Positions 29,614 through 39,282 of a stretch of DNA of 64,000 bases are shown here, in pieces (within the stretch, counting starts at the first letter, position 1; every line of letters starts with the position of its first letter). The stretch covers positions 124,001 to 188,000 of the forward strand of contig NZ_RHJI01000019.1 in the NCBI RefSeq assembly GCF_004211955.1, in the 5' to 3' direction. The notes under the pieces were generated by a model. That model saw only the letters and a list, made by a program, of their open reading frames with translations. It made no database searches and was not told where the DNA came from. The position numbers were made by a program, and so were the translations under genes. The DNA is from Escherichia sp. E1V33 (GTDB taxonomy: Bacteria; Pseudomonadota; Gammaproteobacteria; Enterobacterales; Enterobacteriaceae).

Positions 29614-31068
29614 TTAACCTGTGACTTTTTGCTCTCCTGTTTTTTCGACTGCTGTGCGTTTTTTTAATAAAGCGTAGGCCGCAAAGGCGACGATCACGCC
29701 GACAAACCATGAAACACGCGATAACGGTTCCATGACCGGAATAAATTTACCGCCGAGAGATAAAACAACCGCAACCAGAGTTACTGAGAACGCCGTGAGA
29801 TTAAATCCGTTATCGTAATATTTATAATCGCCAGGTGCGGTGTACAGTTCATCAAGATTAATTTGCCCACGCATCACCACAAAATAATGCGCCATCATGA
29901 CACCAATTACCGGACCCAGCATTCCGCCGATGATATCGAGGAACAGATAAATACTGTCCTGATTTTCCATTAATTTCCACGGGCAGATCAGCAGGCTGAT
30001 AATACTGGCAATCAGTACGCCGTTTTTATAGGTCAGTTTTGTCGGTGCAATGGCAGCAATCTGATAACCGGCCGGAATAATATTACCGGTGGCGTTCGTG
30101 GAGATGGTGGTCATCAGAATAACCAGTACCGCAAAGAACGAGGCAAACAGGCTGTCCCAACGCTGAACAATATCCAGCACGTTCCAGGTGTCAGCGCCGT
30201 AGTGAATACTGGCTCCGGCAATAATACATACCCCAGCGACCGCAAACAGAATATAGGCCACAACTAAACCCAGCGTTTGCCCCAGCGCCTGTTCACGAAA
30301 CGAGTGGGCGTTTTGCGTAAAGTCGGATGCGCTCACCGCCGGTGCCGCCCAGACCGCAACTACCGCGTTAATCACTACCAGGAACAAGAATCCACTGTTT
30401 TCTGCTTTCTGAATACCGCTCGGAATGTAGTCAAAGATTGGACCGAGCCCGACCAGCGAAATCGCCCAAATCGCCATACCGCCGAAAACGATATAGATGC
30501 ACGGGTTAAGAATGGCAGTGAATTTATTTAAAACTTTGCCACCGCCAAAACCTATACCAACGTTGACCAGCCAGAAGAGTAAGAAAGTAATTAAGCCCGG
30601 TAGAGAAAGGCCTAACAGCGTGAAATCACCACCGAGAGTTAAAAATCCTGGCCAGATTTTGCCAATCAGAATCAAGCAGGCCAGTGACCCCGCGTAACAT
30701 TGCAGGCCAAACCACATTATGGCAGCAATACCGCCTCTTAATAATCCGGGAAACAGTGCGCCACGTACGCCATAAGAAGCTCGCAGGATCATGGCAAACG
30801 GTACGCCGTATTTACTGCCTGCAGCGCCGTTTAATACCATTACCGCGGCAATGAAAAAGGCGCTGAGGATAATTGCCAGCATAATACTAAAGGTAGACAA
30901 GCCGAGAATAAAAAAGCCGCCGACCATCACATAATTGGGAACGTTATGAACCGAACCCATCCATAAGGTAAAATAGTTAAATGTTTTCCAGGTCCGCTGA
31001 CTTTGCGTTTTCGGCAATAGATCTTCGCTATAGCCGCGTTGCTGGAATAGTTTTCTCTGATGTTCCAT
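29614..31068 (-). CDS. allP: AllP (YbbW), NCS1-family allantoin transporter
   Basis: A 484-residue membrane protein with about 12 helices of the NCS1 nucleobase:cation symporter family (Mhp1-like). Family features are the NYFTLWMGSVHNVPNYVMVGG segment, split into two short runs near residues 30-50, and GAAGSKYGVPFAMILRASYG (about 81-100). It imports allantoin. It is followed by allB in the same direction (about 60 bp) and preceded by glxR (about 170 bp). Confidence 0.94.
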   Translation of the reverse strand: MEHQRKLFQQRGYSEDLLPKTQSQRTWKTFNYFTLWMGSVHNVPNYVMVGGFFILGLSTFSIMLAIILSAFFIAAVMVLNGAAGSKYGVPFAMILRASYGVRGALFPGLLRGGIAAIMWFGLQCYAGSLACLILIGKIWPGFLTLGGDFTLLGLSLPGLITFLLFWLVNVGIGFGGGKVLNKFTAILNPCIYIVFGGMAIWAISLVGLGPIFDYIPSGIQKAENSGFLFLVVINAVVAVWAAPAVSASDFTQNAHSFREQALGQTLGLVVAYILFAVAGVCIIAGASIHYGADTWNVLDIVQRWDSLFASFFAVLVILMTTISTNATGNIIPAGYQIAAIAPTKLTYKNGVLIASIISLLICPWKLMENQDSIYLFLDIIGGMLGPVIGVMMAHYFVVMRGQINLDELYTAPGDYKYYDNGFNLTAFSVTLVAVVLSLGGKFIPVMEPLSRVSWFVGVIVAFAAYALLKKRTAVEKTGEQKVTG

Positions 31069-31236
31069 AAATCCCTCTTAATTTCACGTATCGAATAACG
31101 TTGTTTTAATCTAGCTATGAGGAACAAATAAAATAAAAATATTATTTTTAATACTGAAGCAACATCTTTGGCTGCTTTCTTTTTTAATATTGCTGGCCGA
31201 TTCATTTTCTGATATCGGCCATTTTTATTGCGGGTA

Positions 31237-32115
31237 TCAGGCCAGTTTATGGTTAGCCATTAATTCCAGCGCCTGCACTAACGCAGAGTGATCCAACTGG
31301 CTGCCACCGTTTGCCGCACAGGTATTAAATAACTCCTGGCAGGTCGCGGTGTTTGGCAGATTCAGCGCCAGTGCTTTCGCACTTTGCAGTGCCAGGTTGA
31401 GATCTTTCTGGTGCAGCGCAATTTTGAAACCTGGATTAAAGGTGCGTTTAATCATGCGCTCACCGTGAACTTCCAGAATACGTGAGGAAGCAAAGCCGCC
31501 CATCAGCGCCTGGCGCACACGTACCGGGTCCGCACCGGCTTTTGAAGCAAACAGCAGGGCTTCAGAAACCGCTTCAATATTGAGCGCCACGATAATCTGG
31601 TTTGCCACTTTGCAGGTTTGACCGTCGCCGTTACCGCCCACAAGGGTGATATTTTTACCGAGCAGTTCAAACAGCGGTTTAACACGTTCAAATACCGCTT
31701 CGTCACCGCCAACCATAATTGACAACGTCCCTTCACGCGCGCCGATTTCACCGCCGGAGACTGGCGCATCGAGATAATCACCGCCCAGTTCATTCACCTG
31801 ACGAGCGAAACGTTTAGTTTCAATCGGGGAAATGGAGCTCATATCAACAATGGTTTTGCCCTTTAGCGAGGCTTTGGTACAACCATTTTCACCGAATAGA
31901 ACTTCTTCAACCTGTGGTGTATCCGGCACCATAATAAAAATGATGTCCGATGCTTCCGTTACCTGGCGCGCAGTTTCAACACTGACGGCACCCAGTGACA
32001 GTAATTCATCAGCAACCGGACCAATGGTTGTGACATGCAGTTGATGACCGGCACGCGCCAGATTAATGGCCATCGGAGTACCCATAATGCCTAAGCCAAT
32101 AAATCCCAGTTTCAT
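31237..32115 (-). CDS. glxR: GlxR, tartronate semialdehyde reductase
   Basis: A 292-residue beta-hydroxyacid dehydrogenase. GLGIMGTPMAINL (about 7-19) is the NAD(P)-binding loop, DAPVSGGEIGAREGTL (about 117-132) the substrate loop, and GDGQTCKVANQII (about 164-176) carries the catalytic Lys. It reduces tartronate semialdehyde (the Gcl product) to D-glycerate for GlxK. It is third after gcl and hyi, with a gap of about 100 bp after hyi. Confidence 0.96.
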   Translation of the reverse strand: MKLGFIGLGIMGTPMAINLARAGHQLHVTTIGPVADELLSLGAVSVETARQVTEASDIIFIMVPDTPQVEEVLFGENGCTKASLKGKTIVDMSSISPIETKRFARQVNELGGDYLDAPVSGGEIGAREGTLSIMVGGDEAVFERVKPLFELLGKNITLVGGNGDGQTCKVANQIIVALNIEAVSEALLFASKAGADPVRVRQALMGGFASSRILEVHGERMIKRTFNPGFKIALHQKDLNLALQSAKALALNLPNTATCQELFNTCAANGGSQLDHSALVQALELMANHKLA

Positions 32116-32215
32116 AATTAACCTCTTTTTAAATGTCGCTATTCCTGAATTCAGACAACACGATCCCCTGCCGACGTTGCGGCCTAAAAAAGCATTGTCT
32201 GAACAGCGTTACGTT

Positions 32216-32992
32216 TTAACGGTACGGATCCATCCAGCGTAAACCGGCTTCCGTGGTGGTTTGGGGTTTATATTCACAACCAACCCAACCGTTGTAGTCA
32301 GAATTTTCGATTACCTTAAAGAGATAATCATAATTAATTTCTCCGGTCCCCGGTTCGCCGCGATGCGGATTATCGGCAATTTGCAGGTGACCTATTTTAT
32401 CGGCCCACTGAGTCATGGTGTTGGTTAATTCACCTTCCATCCGCTGCATGTGATAAATGTCATACTGAATTTTCAAATTGCAGCAACCAACATCATCAAT
32501 CAATTTCAGCGCCTGCCGAGTTCCGGTGAGATGGAAACCAGGAATATCAAAATGGTTAATAGGTTCAATCAGTAATAAAATATCTTCTTTCATCAGCATA
32601 TTCGCGGCATAACGCAGGTTTTCTACAAGCGTTGCGTGAATCTGTTCACTGCTGAAACCAGCCGGCGTTTTACCGACCAGACAGTTAATTTTTTTATTAC
32701 CCAGCGCACGGGCATAACAAATCGCTGCTGCTACGCCATCCCGAAACTCTTCTTCACGGCCAGGAATACAGGCAATACCGCGCTCCCCCTCCGCCCAGTC
32801 ACCCGCCGGTAAATTGTGCAGCGTATGTTCGAGTTTATTACTCGCCAGCACCTGTTTTAATTCTTCAATGTCGTAGTCATAAGGAAACATAAATTCAACG
32901 CCGCGAAAACCACACTGCGCAGCTTTCTCAAAACGGGCGAGAAAATCATATTCACCAAATAACATCGATAAATTAGCAGAGAAACGTAACAT
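32216..32992 (-). CDS. hyi: Hyi, hydroxypyruvate isomerase
   Basis: A 258-residue TIM-barrel enzyme of the AP-endonuclease-2-like family. Metal-binding residues fall in LLIEPINHFDIPG (about 140-152, Glu), IQYDIYHMQRMEGEL (about 175-189, Asp and His) and GHLQIADNPHRGEPGTGEINY (read as two overlapping runs near 203-222, with Glu in GEINYDYL). It interconverts hydroxypyruvate and tartronate semialdehyde. It begins 12 bp after gcl and is cotranscribed with it. Confidence 0.96.
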   Translation of the reverse strand: MLRFSANLSMLFGEYDFLARFEKAAQCGFRGVEFMFPYDYDIEELKQVLASNKLEHTLHNLPAGDWAEGERGIACIPGREEEFRDGVAAAICYARALGNKKINCLVGKTPAGFSSEQIHATLVENLRYAANMLMKEDILLLIEPINHFDIPGFHLTGTRQALKLIDDVGCCNLKIQYDIYHMQRMEGELTNTMTQWADKIGHLQIADNPHRGEPGTGEINYDYLFKVIENSDYNGWVGCEYKPQTTTEAGLRWMDPYR

Positions 32993-33004
32993 TATTTATC
33001 TCCC

Positions 33005-34786
33005 TTATTCATAGTGCATGAAGCAGGTTTCAGTCGGTGCATCCGCTGCGTTATCGGCGATATCTTCAAATTCCATGACGTTATCCAGTTCGCTGCCCAT
33101 CGAAATATTGGTTACACGTTCCAGCATAATTTCCACCACCACCGGGACACGGTACTGCGCCATTAAGGCTTTCGCCTGTTCAAAGGCTGGAGCAATATCT
33201 TCCGGTTTGAAAACGCGAATAGCTTTACAACCTAAACCTTCCGCTACTTTCACGTGGTCAACGCCATAACCGTTCACATCACTGGAGTTAATATTTTCGA
33301 ACGCGAGCTGTACGCAGTAATCCATATCAAATGCGCGTTGCGACTGGCGAATCAGACCGAGATAGGCGTTATTGACCAGCACATGGATGTACGGAATGTT
33401 GAACTGTGCGCCAACGGCTAATTCTTCAATCAGGAACTGGAAGTCGAAGTCACCGGAAATCGCCACCACATTGCGCTCTGGATCAGCAGCACACACGCCC
33501 AGCGCCGCCGGAATGGTCCAGCCCAGCGGGCCTGCCTGACCACAGTTGATCCAGTGACGGTCTTTAAAGACATGCAGCATTTGTGCCGCAGCGATTTGTG
33601 ACAGACCGATGGTGGTGACATAGCAAACATCGCGACCAAAGGCTTTGTTCATCTCTTCATACACGCGCTGCGGTTTAACCGGAACGTTGTCGAAGTGGGT
33701 TTTACGCAACAGAGTGCGTTTGCGTTGCTGGCAGTCGGCGACCCACTCTTTACGACACGGCAGACGACCCGCTTTTTGCATCTCCTGGGCCACTTCAACC
33801 AGCAGCGTCAGCGCCGCTTTAGCGTCGGAGACAATGCCGAGATCCGGACACAGCACGCGGCCAATTTGCGTCGGCTCAATATCGATATGAACGATTTTGC
33901 GCCCTTCGGTGTATTTCTCTACCGAACCGGTATGACGGTTAGCAAAACGGTTACCGATACCAAACACCATGTCGGACGCCAGCAGCGTTGCATTACCGTA
34001 ACGATGCGCGGTTTGCAGACCCACCATCCCGGCCATCAGTTCGTGGTCATCCGGGATACAGCCCCAGCCCATCAGCGTTGGGATCACCGGAACGCTGGTC
34101 AGTTCGGCAAACTGTTGTAACAGTGCGGCAGCATCGGCGTTGATCACTCCGCCCCCAGCAACAATCACCGGACGCTCGGCCTGGATTAACATTTCTACCG
34201 CTTTTTCGATCTGCATACGGCTGGCAGCAGGTTTGTAGACCGGCAGCGGTTCGTACATGTCAGGATCAAACTCGATTTCCGCAACCTGAACGTCGAACGG
34301 TAAATCCACCAGTACCGGACCCGGACGACCAGAACGCATCAGGTGAAATGCCTGTTGCAGCACGCGAGGCACCAGCGCCGCTTCACGTACTGTAACCGCC
34401 ATTTTGCTGACCGGTTTAGCAATTGCTTCAATATCTACGGCCTGAAAATCTTCTTTATGCAGACGGGCGCGCGGAGCCTGGCCGGTAATGCACAGAATAG
34501 GAATGGAATCAGCAGAAGCAGAATAGAGCGCGGTAATCATATCAGTGCCCGCAGGACCGGAAGTCCCCAGACATACGCCGATATTCCCTGCCGTTGCGCG
34601 GGTATAACCTTCCGCCATGTGCGAAGCACCTTCCACATGACGCGCCAGAATGTGACGAATACCGCCGTGCTTACGCATCGCTGAGTAGAACGGATTGATT
34701 GCAGCTCCCGGAACGCCGAAGGCGGTGGTGATACCTTCTTTCTCCAGCACATACATTGCCGCGTCAACGGCTCTCATTTTTGCCAT
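33005..34786 (-). CDS. gcl: Gcl, glyoxylate carboligase
   Basis: A 593-residue ThDP- and FAD-dependent enzyme of the acetohydroxyacid synthase family. I chose the ATG complementary to 34784-34786 ([18 protein letters not shown]), since the longer frame would run through the AllR operator and has no ribosome site. In [13 protein letters not shown] (about 48-60) the usual catalytic Glu is replaced by Val, a known hallmark of Gcl. The ThDP/Mg motif is [11 protein letters not shown] to LVNNAYLGL (about 440-475). It condenses two glyoxylates to tartronate semialdehyde and CO2. It is first gene of the operon and under AllR control. Confidence 0.97.
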   Translation of the reverse strand: MAKMRAVDAAMYVLEKEGITTAFGVPGAAINPFYSAMRKHGGIRHILARHVEGASHMAEGYTRATAGNIGVCLGTSGPAGTDMITALYSASADSIPILCITGQAPRARLHKEDFQAVDIEAIAKPVSKMAVTVREAALVPRVLQQAFHLMRSGRPGPVLVDLPFDVQVAEIEFDPDMYEPLPVYKPAASRMQIEKAVEMLIQAERPVIVAGGGVINADAAALLQQFAELTSVPVIPTLMGWGCIPDDHELMAGMVGLQTAHRYGNATLLASDMVFGIGNRFANRHTGSVEKYTEGRKIVHIDIEPTQIGRVLCPDLGIVSDAKAALTLLVEVAQEMQKAGRLPCRKEWVADCQQRKRTLLRKTHFDNVPVKPQRVYEEMNKAFGRDVCYVTTIGLSQIAAAQMLHVFKDRHWINCGQAGPLGWTIPAALGVCAADPERNVVAISGDFDFQFLIEELAVGAQFNIPYIHVLVNNAYLGLIRQSQRAFDMDYCVQLAFENINSSDVNGYGVDHVKVAEGLGCKAIRVFKPEDIAPAFEQAKALMAQYRVPVVVEIMLERVTNISMGSELDNVMEFEDIADNAADAPTETCFMHYE

Positions 34787-34806
34787 TTTATTCCTACCTC
34801 TATTAA

Positions 34807-34823
34807 TTGGAAAAATTTTCCAA
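34807..34823. promoter_or_regulatory. AllR operator at the gcl promoter
   Basis: TTGGAAAAATTTTCCAA is a perfect 17-bp dyad just upstream of gcl. It matches the AllR site and resembles the second copy before allS/allA. AllR represses here; glyoxylate or allantoin lifts repression. Confidence 0.9.
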
Positions 34824-34838
34824 CTTTCAAATTTTGTC

Positions 34839-34863
34839 AAAAAAACCCGCTCCGCAGAGCGGG
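34839..34863 (-). terminator. Terminator of allR
   Basis: On the minus strand, the hairpin CCCGCTCTGCGGAGCGGG is followed by seven T. It ends allR just before the gcl control region. Confidence 0.9.
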
Positions 34864-34875
34864 ATGCGACAGACA

Positions 34876-35691
34876 CTATGGATGTGCTTTCAGTCCCAAC
34901 GCCGTGCTGATATCGCGGGCGGTGTCTCTGACCAGCTCACCCTGACTGACAAAACGATCTTCTGTCAGTCTTGATGAAGGCCCGGAGATGGAGATAGCGG
35001 CAACAACACTACCTACATCATCGTAAATTGCTGAAGCTATGCAATTCAGGCCGACAACATGCTCTTCTTTATCTACGGTATAGCCCAGTTCACGCGCTTG
35101 TTCCAGGTCCTTCAGCAAGGTGGGCATATCCACAAGCGTAGTTGGCGTAAACTGCTGCAAACCCGTTTGCAGGATGATGCTCATCAACTCCTCTTCCGCC
35201 AGCGGATAAAGCAGCGCCTTGCCTGCACCGGAAGCATGCAGTGGCAGACGACTGCCCAGCGGCGCACACATCCTGACCATCGATTTACACTCTAACTGAC
35301 CAATTAATACCGCTTCATTGCCGTTACGGATCGCGACATTGACCGTTTCGCCGGAAAGTAACATCAGGCGGCGCATAAACGGCCCGGCGACGGAGAGGAC
35401 ATCACGGTTATGGATGTACGCCGAGCCGACGTTAAAGACACCTAATCCTATATGCCACCAGCCTAACTGACTGTCCTGATAGACAAAATCCGCTGCCTGT
35501 AAAACCTTTAACAGGCGAAAGGTCGTTGAAAGCGGCAAATCCAGATTGAGAGAAATATCGCTAACCGACGAACTTCCCCCACTTTTTTCCAGATATTGCA
35601 GAATCGCAATTCCCCGCTCTAACGCCTGTGCGCCCTTCTGTGCCACAGGCTCCGCCTGTCCTGGCCTGCCGCGCCGTCTAACTTCCGTCAT
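34876..35691 (-). CDS. allR: AllR, IclR-family repressor of allantoin genes
   Basis: A 271-residue IclR-family regulator. An N-terminal winged helix (about 24-85: [13 protein letters not shown], then the recognition region [15 protein letters not shown]) is followed by the effector-binding domain (about 100-265). That domain includes [20 protein letters not shown] (about 141-160) and the C-terminal [12 protein letters not shown] segment. It represses gcl and allA/allS and responds to glyoxylate and allantoin. It is monocistronic with its own terminator. Confidence 0.96.
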   Translation of the reverse strand: MTEVRRRGRPGQAEPVAQKGAQALERGIAILQYLEKSGGSSSVSDISLNLDLPLSTTFRLLKVLQAADFVYQDSQLGWWHIGLGVFNVGSAYIHNRDVLSVAGPFMRRLMLLSGETVNVAIRNGNEAVLIGQLECKSMVRMCAPLGSRLPLHASGAGKALLYPLAEEELMSIILQTGLQQFTPTTLVDMPTLLKDLEQARELGYTVDKEEHVVGLNCIASAIYDDVGSVVAAISISGPSSRLTEDRFVSQGELVRDTARDISTALGLKAHP

Positions 35692-35768
35692 ACCTACGTT
35701 AACTCCGACCTACAAGTGAGCATAAACAATGAACAATTAGTTTATCTTATGCAAGTCGGTTGCAGGCG

Positions 35769-36251
35769 TCACGCAAAACAGAGTTCCTGTTCAGGAATAC
35801 TTTCAACATCACAGTTGTCACTGCCGCCGCGATCGATGGTCAGAAAATCGGTGACGCGCTGCCAGGCGAAAAGCGGGTGGTGCCAGACGTTACGATGATA
35901 ATTCACCCCCTGTTCACCGTTGGTGATAAACGCCCGCAGCGTTGACAGGTCTGGTTTGTCGTCACCTGACGCCACGACCACCACAAACACTTCGCCTTTC
36001 ATCGGGATAAACGCCTGGGTACCGAGCGGATGACGTTCGAGTTCGTGAATAGTCAGCGGCAGATTCGCCGGTTGCGCGCGGTTAATGCTGATAAGCGTAC
36101 GGTCTTGCTCAAGAATCTCAACCAGCGCCAAATCGTGATAGCGCTCTACCAGGCCATTGTTAATATGGAAAAAATCCCGTTGCTGCGTTTCAATAACGTC
36201 GCCATAAGCACAGAAGGCTTCCTGACTTAACGGTAATACCTGAAGTTTCAT
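35769..36251 (-). CDS. allA: AllA, ureidoglycolate lyase
   Basis: A 160-residue cupin-like enzyme. The conserved core is [15 protein letters not shown] (about 71-85), [19 protein letters not shown] and [16 protein letters not shown] (about 115-130), with the histidines of the active site. It cleaves ureidoglycolate to glyoxylate and urea, supplying Gcl. It is divergent from allS across a region that carries an AllR operator. Confidence 0.96.
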   Translation of the reverse strand: MKLQVLPLSQEAFCAYGDVIETQQRDFFHINNGLVERYHDLALVEILEQDRTLISINRAQPANLPLTIHELERHPLGTQAFIPMKGEVFVVVVASGDDKPDLSTLRAFITNGEQGVNYHRNVWHHPLFAWQRVTDFLTIDRGGSDNCDVESIPEQELCFA

Positions 36252-36356
36252 CTTTTTGTCCTTGTAACATAATTCCGTTCAACCACCGCCGATCGGTCAG
36301 CTTGGTTTGAATAACAGGCAATCTAAAACCTTAAGAGAACAACATCAACACAAAAG

Positions 36357-36373
36357 TTGGAATATTTTTCCAA
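36357..36373. promoter_or_regulatory. AllR operator in the allA-allS intergenic region
   Basis: TTGGAATATTTTTCCAA shares both arms with the gcl operator (TTGGAA...TTTCCAA) and lies between the divergent allA and allS, where AllR is known to bind. Confidence 0.88.
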
Positions 36374-36480
36374 AACTAGATTTAGCCCACAAATCACGCA
36401 GGGTTATCATGTGAAAATACAGGTAAATCAAAGGACAAGAAAATCACGCAACTTGCGGATTTAAAAGGGGATACCTGAAG

Positions 36481-37407
36481 ATGTTTGATCCAGAAACTTT
36501 GCGGACTTTCATCGCTGTTGCCGAAACGGGAAGTTTTTCAAAAGCGGCAGAACGATTATGTAAAACCACGGCAACCATCAGTTATCGCATTAAACTTCTG
36601 GAAGAGAATACCGGGGTGGCATTGTTTTTCCGTACCACTCGCTGCGTGACGTTGACAGCGGCAGGCGAACATCTGCTTTGTCAGGCCAGAGACTGGCTGA
36701 GTTGGCTGGAAAGCATGCCGAGCGAACTGCAACAGGTGAACGATGGCGTGGAACGCCAGGTGAATATCGTCATCAACAACCTGCTCTATAATTCCGAGGC
36801 CGTCGCCCAACTGCTGGCATGGCTGAATGAACGTTACCCGTTTACCCAGTTTCATATCTCCCGGCAAATCTATATGGGCGTCTGGGATTCGCTATTGTAC
36901 GAAGGTTTTTCGCTGGCTATCGGCGTCACGGGAACTGAGGCGCTGGCAAATACCTTTAGTCTTGATCCCTTAGGATCGGTGCAATGGCGATTTGTCATGG
37001 CGGCGGATCATCCGCTGGCGAACGTTGAAGAGCCGCTAACAGAAGCGCAGTTGCGTCGCTTTCCGGCGGTCAATATTGAAGACAGCGCCCGCACCTTAAC
37101 CAAACGCGTCGCCTGGCGATTGCCAGGGCAAAAAGAGATTATTGTTCCTGATATGGAAACGAAAATAGCAGCCCATCTGGCGGGCGTTGGCATTGGTTTT
37201 TTGCCAAAATCACTTTGCCAGTCAATGATCGATAATCAACAACTGGTCAGCCGGGTAATCCCAACTATGCGCCCGCCTTCGCCATTGAGTCTGGCATGGC
37301 GTAAATTTGGCAGTGGCAAAGCGGTGGAAGATATTGTGGCCTTGTTTACCCAGCGCAGACCGGAAATCAGTGGATTTTTAGAAATTTTCGGCAACTCACG
37401 CAGTTAA
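36481..37407 (+). CDS. allS: AllS, LysR-type activator of allDCE
   Basis: A 308-residue LysR-family regulator. The N-terminal winged helix reads [20 protein letters not shown], then [21 protein letters not shown], the usual LTTR pattern over residues 1-60. A periplasmic-binding-protein-like effector domain follows (about 90-295). It activates the allDCE operon under anaerobic allantoin use and is itself repressed by AllR through the operator upstream. Confidence 0.96.
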   Translation: MFDPETLRTFIAVAETGSFSKAAERLCKTTATISYRIKLLEENTGVALFFRTTRCVTLTAAGEHLLCQARDWLSWLESMPSELQQVNDGVERQVNIVINNLLYNSEAVAQLLAWLNERYPFTQFHISRQIYMGVWDSLLYEGFSLAIGVTGTEALANTFSLDPLGSVQWRFVMAADHPLANVEEPLTEAQLRRFPAVNIEDSARTLTKRVAWRLPGQKEIIVPDMETKIAAHLAGVGIGFLPKSLCQSMIDNQQLVSRVIPTMRPPSPLSLAWRKFGSGKAVEDIVALFTQRRPEISGFLEIFGNSRS

Positions 37408-37460
37408 AAATCAAGTTTCCTTGCGCGTTGGCGCGTAAAATAGCGCGCAAGCTGATTTGA

Positions 37461-38570
<1,110 letters not shown>

Positions 38571-38633
38571 TGGGCGGTATTCTGAAACGGCGATTGTCGT
38601 GAGAACAGAATGGTTGCACCAAAATACAGATAT

Positions 38634-38663
38634 AAAAAAACCGACATGACAGTCGGTTTTTTT
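38634..38663. terminator. Bidirectional terminator shared by selU and the antisense RNA
   Basis: The stem CCGACATGACAGTCGG has seven A on its left and seven T on its right, so it is a strong intrinsic terminator in both directions. It ends selU on the plus strand and the predicted small RNA on the minus strand. A decayed copy (CCGACATGACAGTTGG after seven A) lies at 39112-39134. Confidence 0.9.
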
Positions 38664-38721
38664 ATTTTTTCCGCCCAAGACTTGGTGGTTCCGGGCAGAA
38701 ATGAAACAGTCCTCATCTAGC
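38641..38721 (-). ncRNA. Predicted antisense antitoxin RNA, about 80-90 nt
   Basis: On the minus strand, TTGAAT (-35, 38751-38756) and a perfect TATAAT (-10, 38728-38733) are 17 bp apart, predicting a start near 38721. Transcription would proceed leftward to the intrinsic terminator at 38634-38663. The RNA would begin with GCTAGATGAGGACTG. That stretch is complementary to 38893-38908, in the leader of the divergent 27-residue peptide gene. The layout is that of dinQ/agrB, zorO/orzO and tisB/istR. Promoter, 5' end and function are predictions from sequence; no longer open frame makes sense here. Confidence 0.7.
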
Positions 38722-38908
38722 AAGTGAATTATAAGTCAGGATGCCTACATATTCAAACAGCTATGTTGGCGATACAATCCCGACGCTAGTAGTGATACTG
38801 CCTCAAGGGATTACCGCAGTGCGGAAAAGTACTTTTAAGTCCTGGTCAGGATACAGGTGGTGCTGATTCTGGTGCTCTAATTTGGAGAGAGGCAGTCCTC
38901 ATCTAGCA
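38707..38908. repeat. Two 16-bp direct repeats linking antisense RNA and toxin leader
   Basis: CAGTCCTCATCTAGCA occurs at 38707-38722 and again at 38893-38908. The first copy, read on the minus strand, is the 5' end of the predicted small RNA. The second lies in the plus-strand leader of the small peptide gene, about 75-90 nt before its ATG. This gives 16 nt of perfect RNA-RNA pairing in trans. Confidence 0.85.
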
Positions 38909-38981
38909 CATGAAGAAAATCATAGTTACAGGCAACGTAAGGGTAAGCTGTGATTGTCTTTCTCCCTTAAGGGAGCAACGG

Positions 38982-39065
38982 ATGAAAACTTTTCTCGATA
39001 AAGTTCTCATCGTGCTTAAGGCGCTAATCGCGCTGCTGGAACTGATCCGTCAGTTTATTGAATAA
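38982..39065 (+). CDS. 27-residue DinQ-like hydrophobic peptide, probable type I toxin
   Basis: The peptide is MKTFLDKVLIVLKALIA followed by LLELIRQFIE: a charged N-terminus, one hydrophobic helix of about 17 residues and a short polar end. It resembles DinQ (IVLGALIALLELIR as I recall) and more loosely ZorO and TisB, which are inner-membrane depolarising toxins. The ribosome site GGGAG lies inside the 14-bp palindrome CTCCCTTAAGGGAG (38962-38975), which would hide it in a hairpin. A terminator hairpin follows at 39082-39110. I see no clear LexA box, unlike dinQ. It is not a named gene that I recognise. Confidence 0.75.
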   Translation: MKTFLDKVLIVLKALIALLELIRQFIE

Positions 39066-39081
39066 CTGAGGAAACGTAGCT

Positions 39082-39113
39082 AAGGCCGAAGGTTTACCAC
39101 CTTCGGCCTTTAA
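39082..39113 (+). terminator. Terminator after the small peptide gene
   Basis: AAGGCCGAAGG and CCTTCGGCCTT form an 11-bp perfect stem with a 7-nt loop, followed by a short T tract. It lies 16 bases past the peptide stop codon. Confidence 0.8.
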
Positions 39114-39168
39114 AAAAACCGACATGACAGTTGGTTTCAGATTTATTGCCAAAATGCACACTGTTCAT

Positions 39169-39267
<99 letters not shown>

Positions 39268-39282
39268 ATCTAACACCTGTCA

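Noticed and set aside
34787..34876. A 30-residue N-terminal extension of Gcl
   Set aside because: The extension would be encoded by the allR terminator and AllR operator; the internal ATG at 34786 gives the family length.
38845..38862. Possible LexA box (CTGGTCAGGATACAG) before the DinQ-like gene
   Set aside because: The spacing is one base short of CTGT-N8-ACAG and the left arm is mismatched, so SOS control cannot be claimed.
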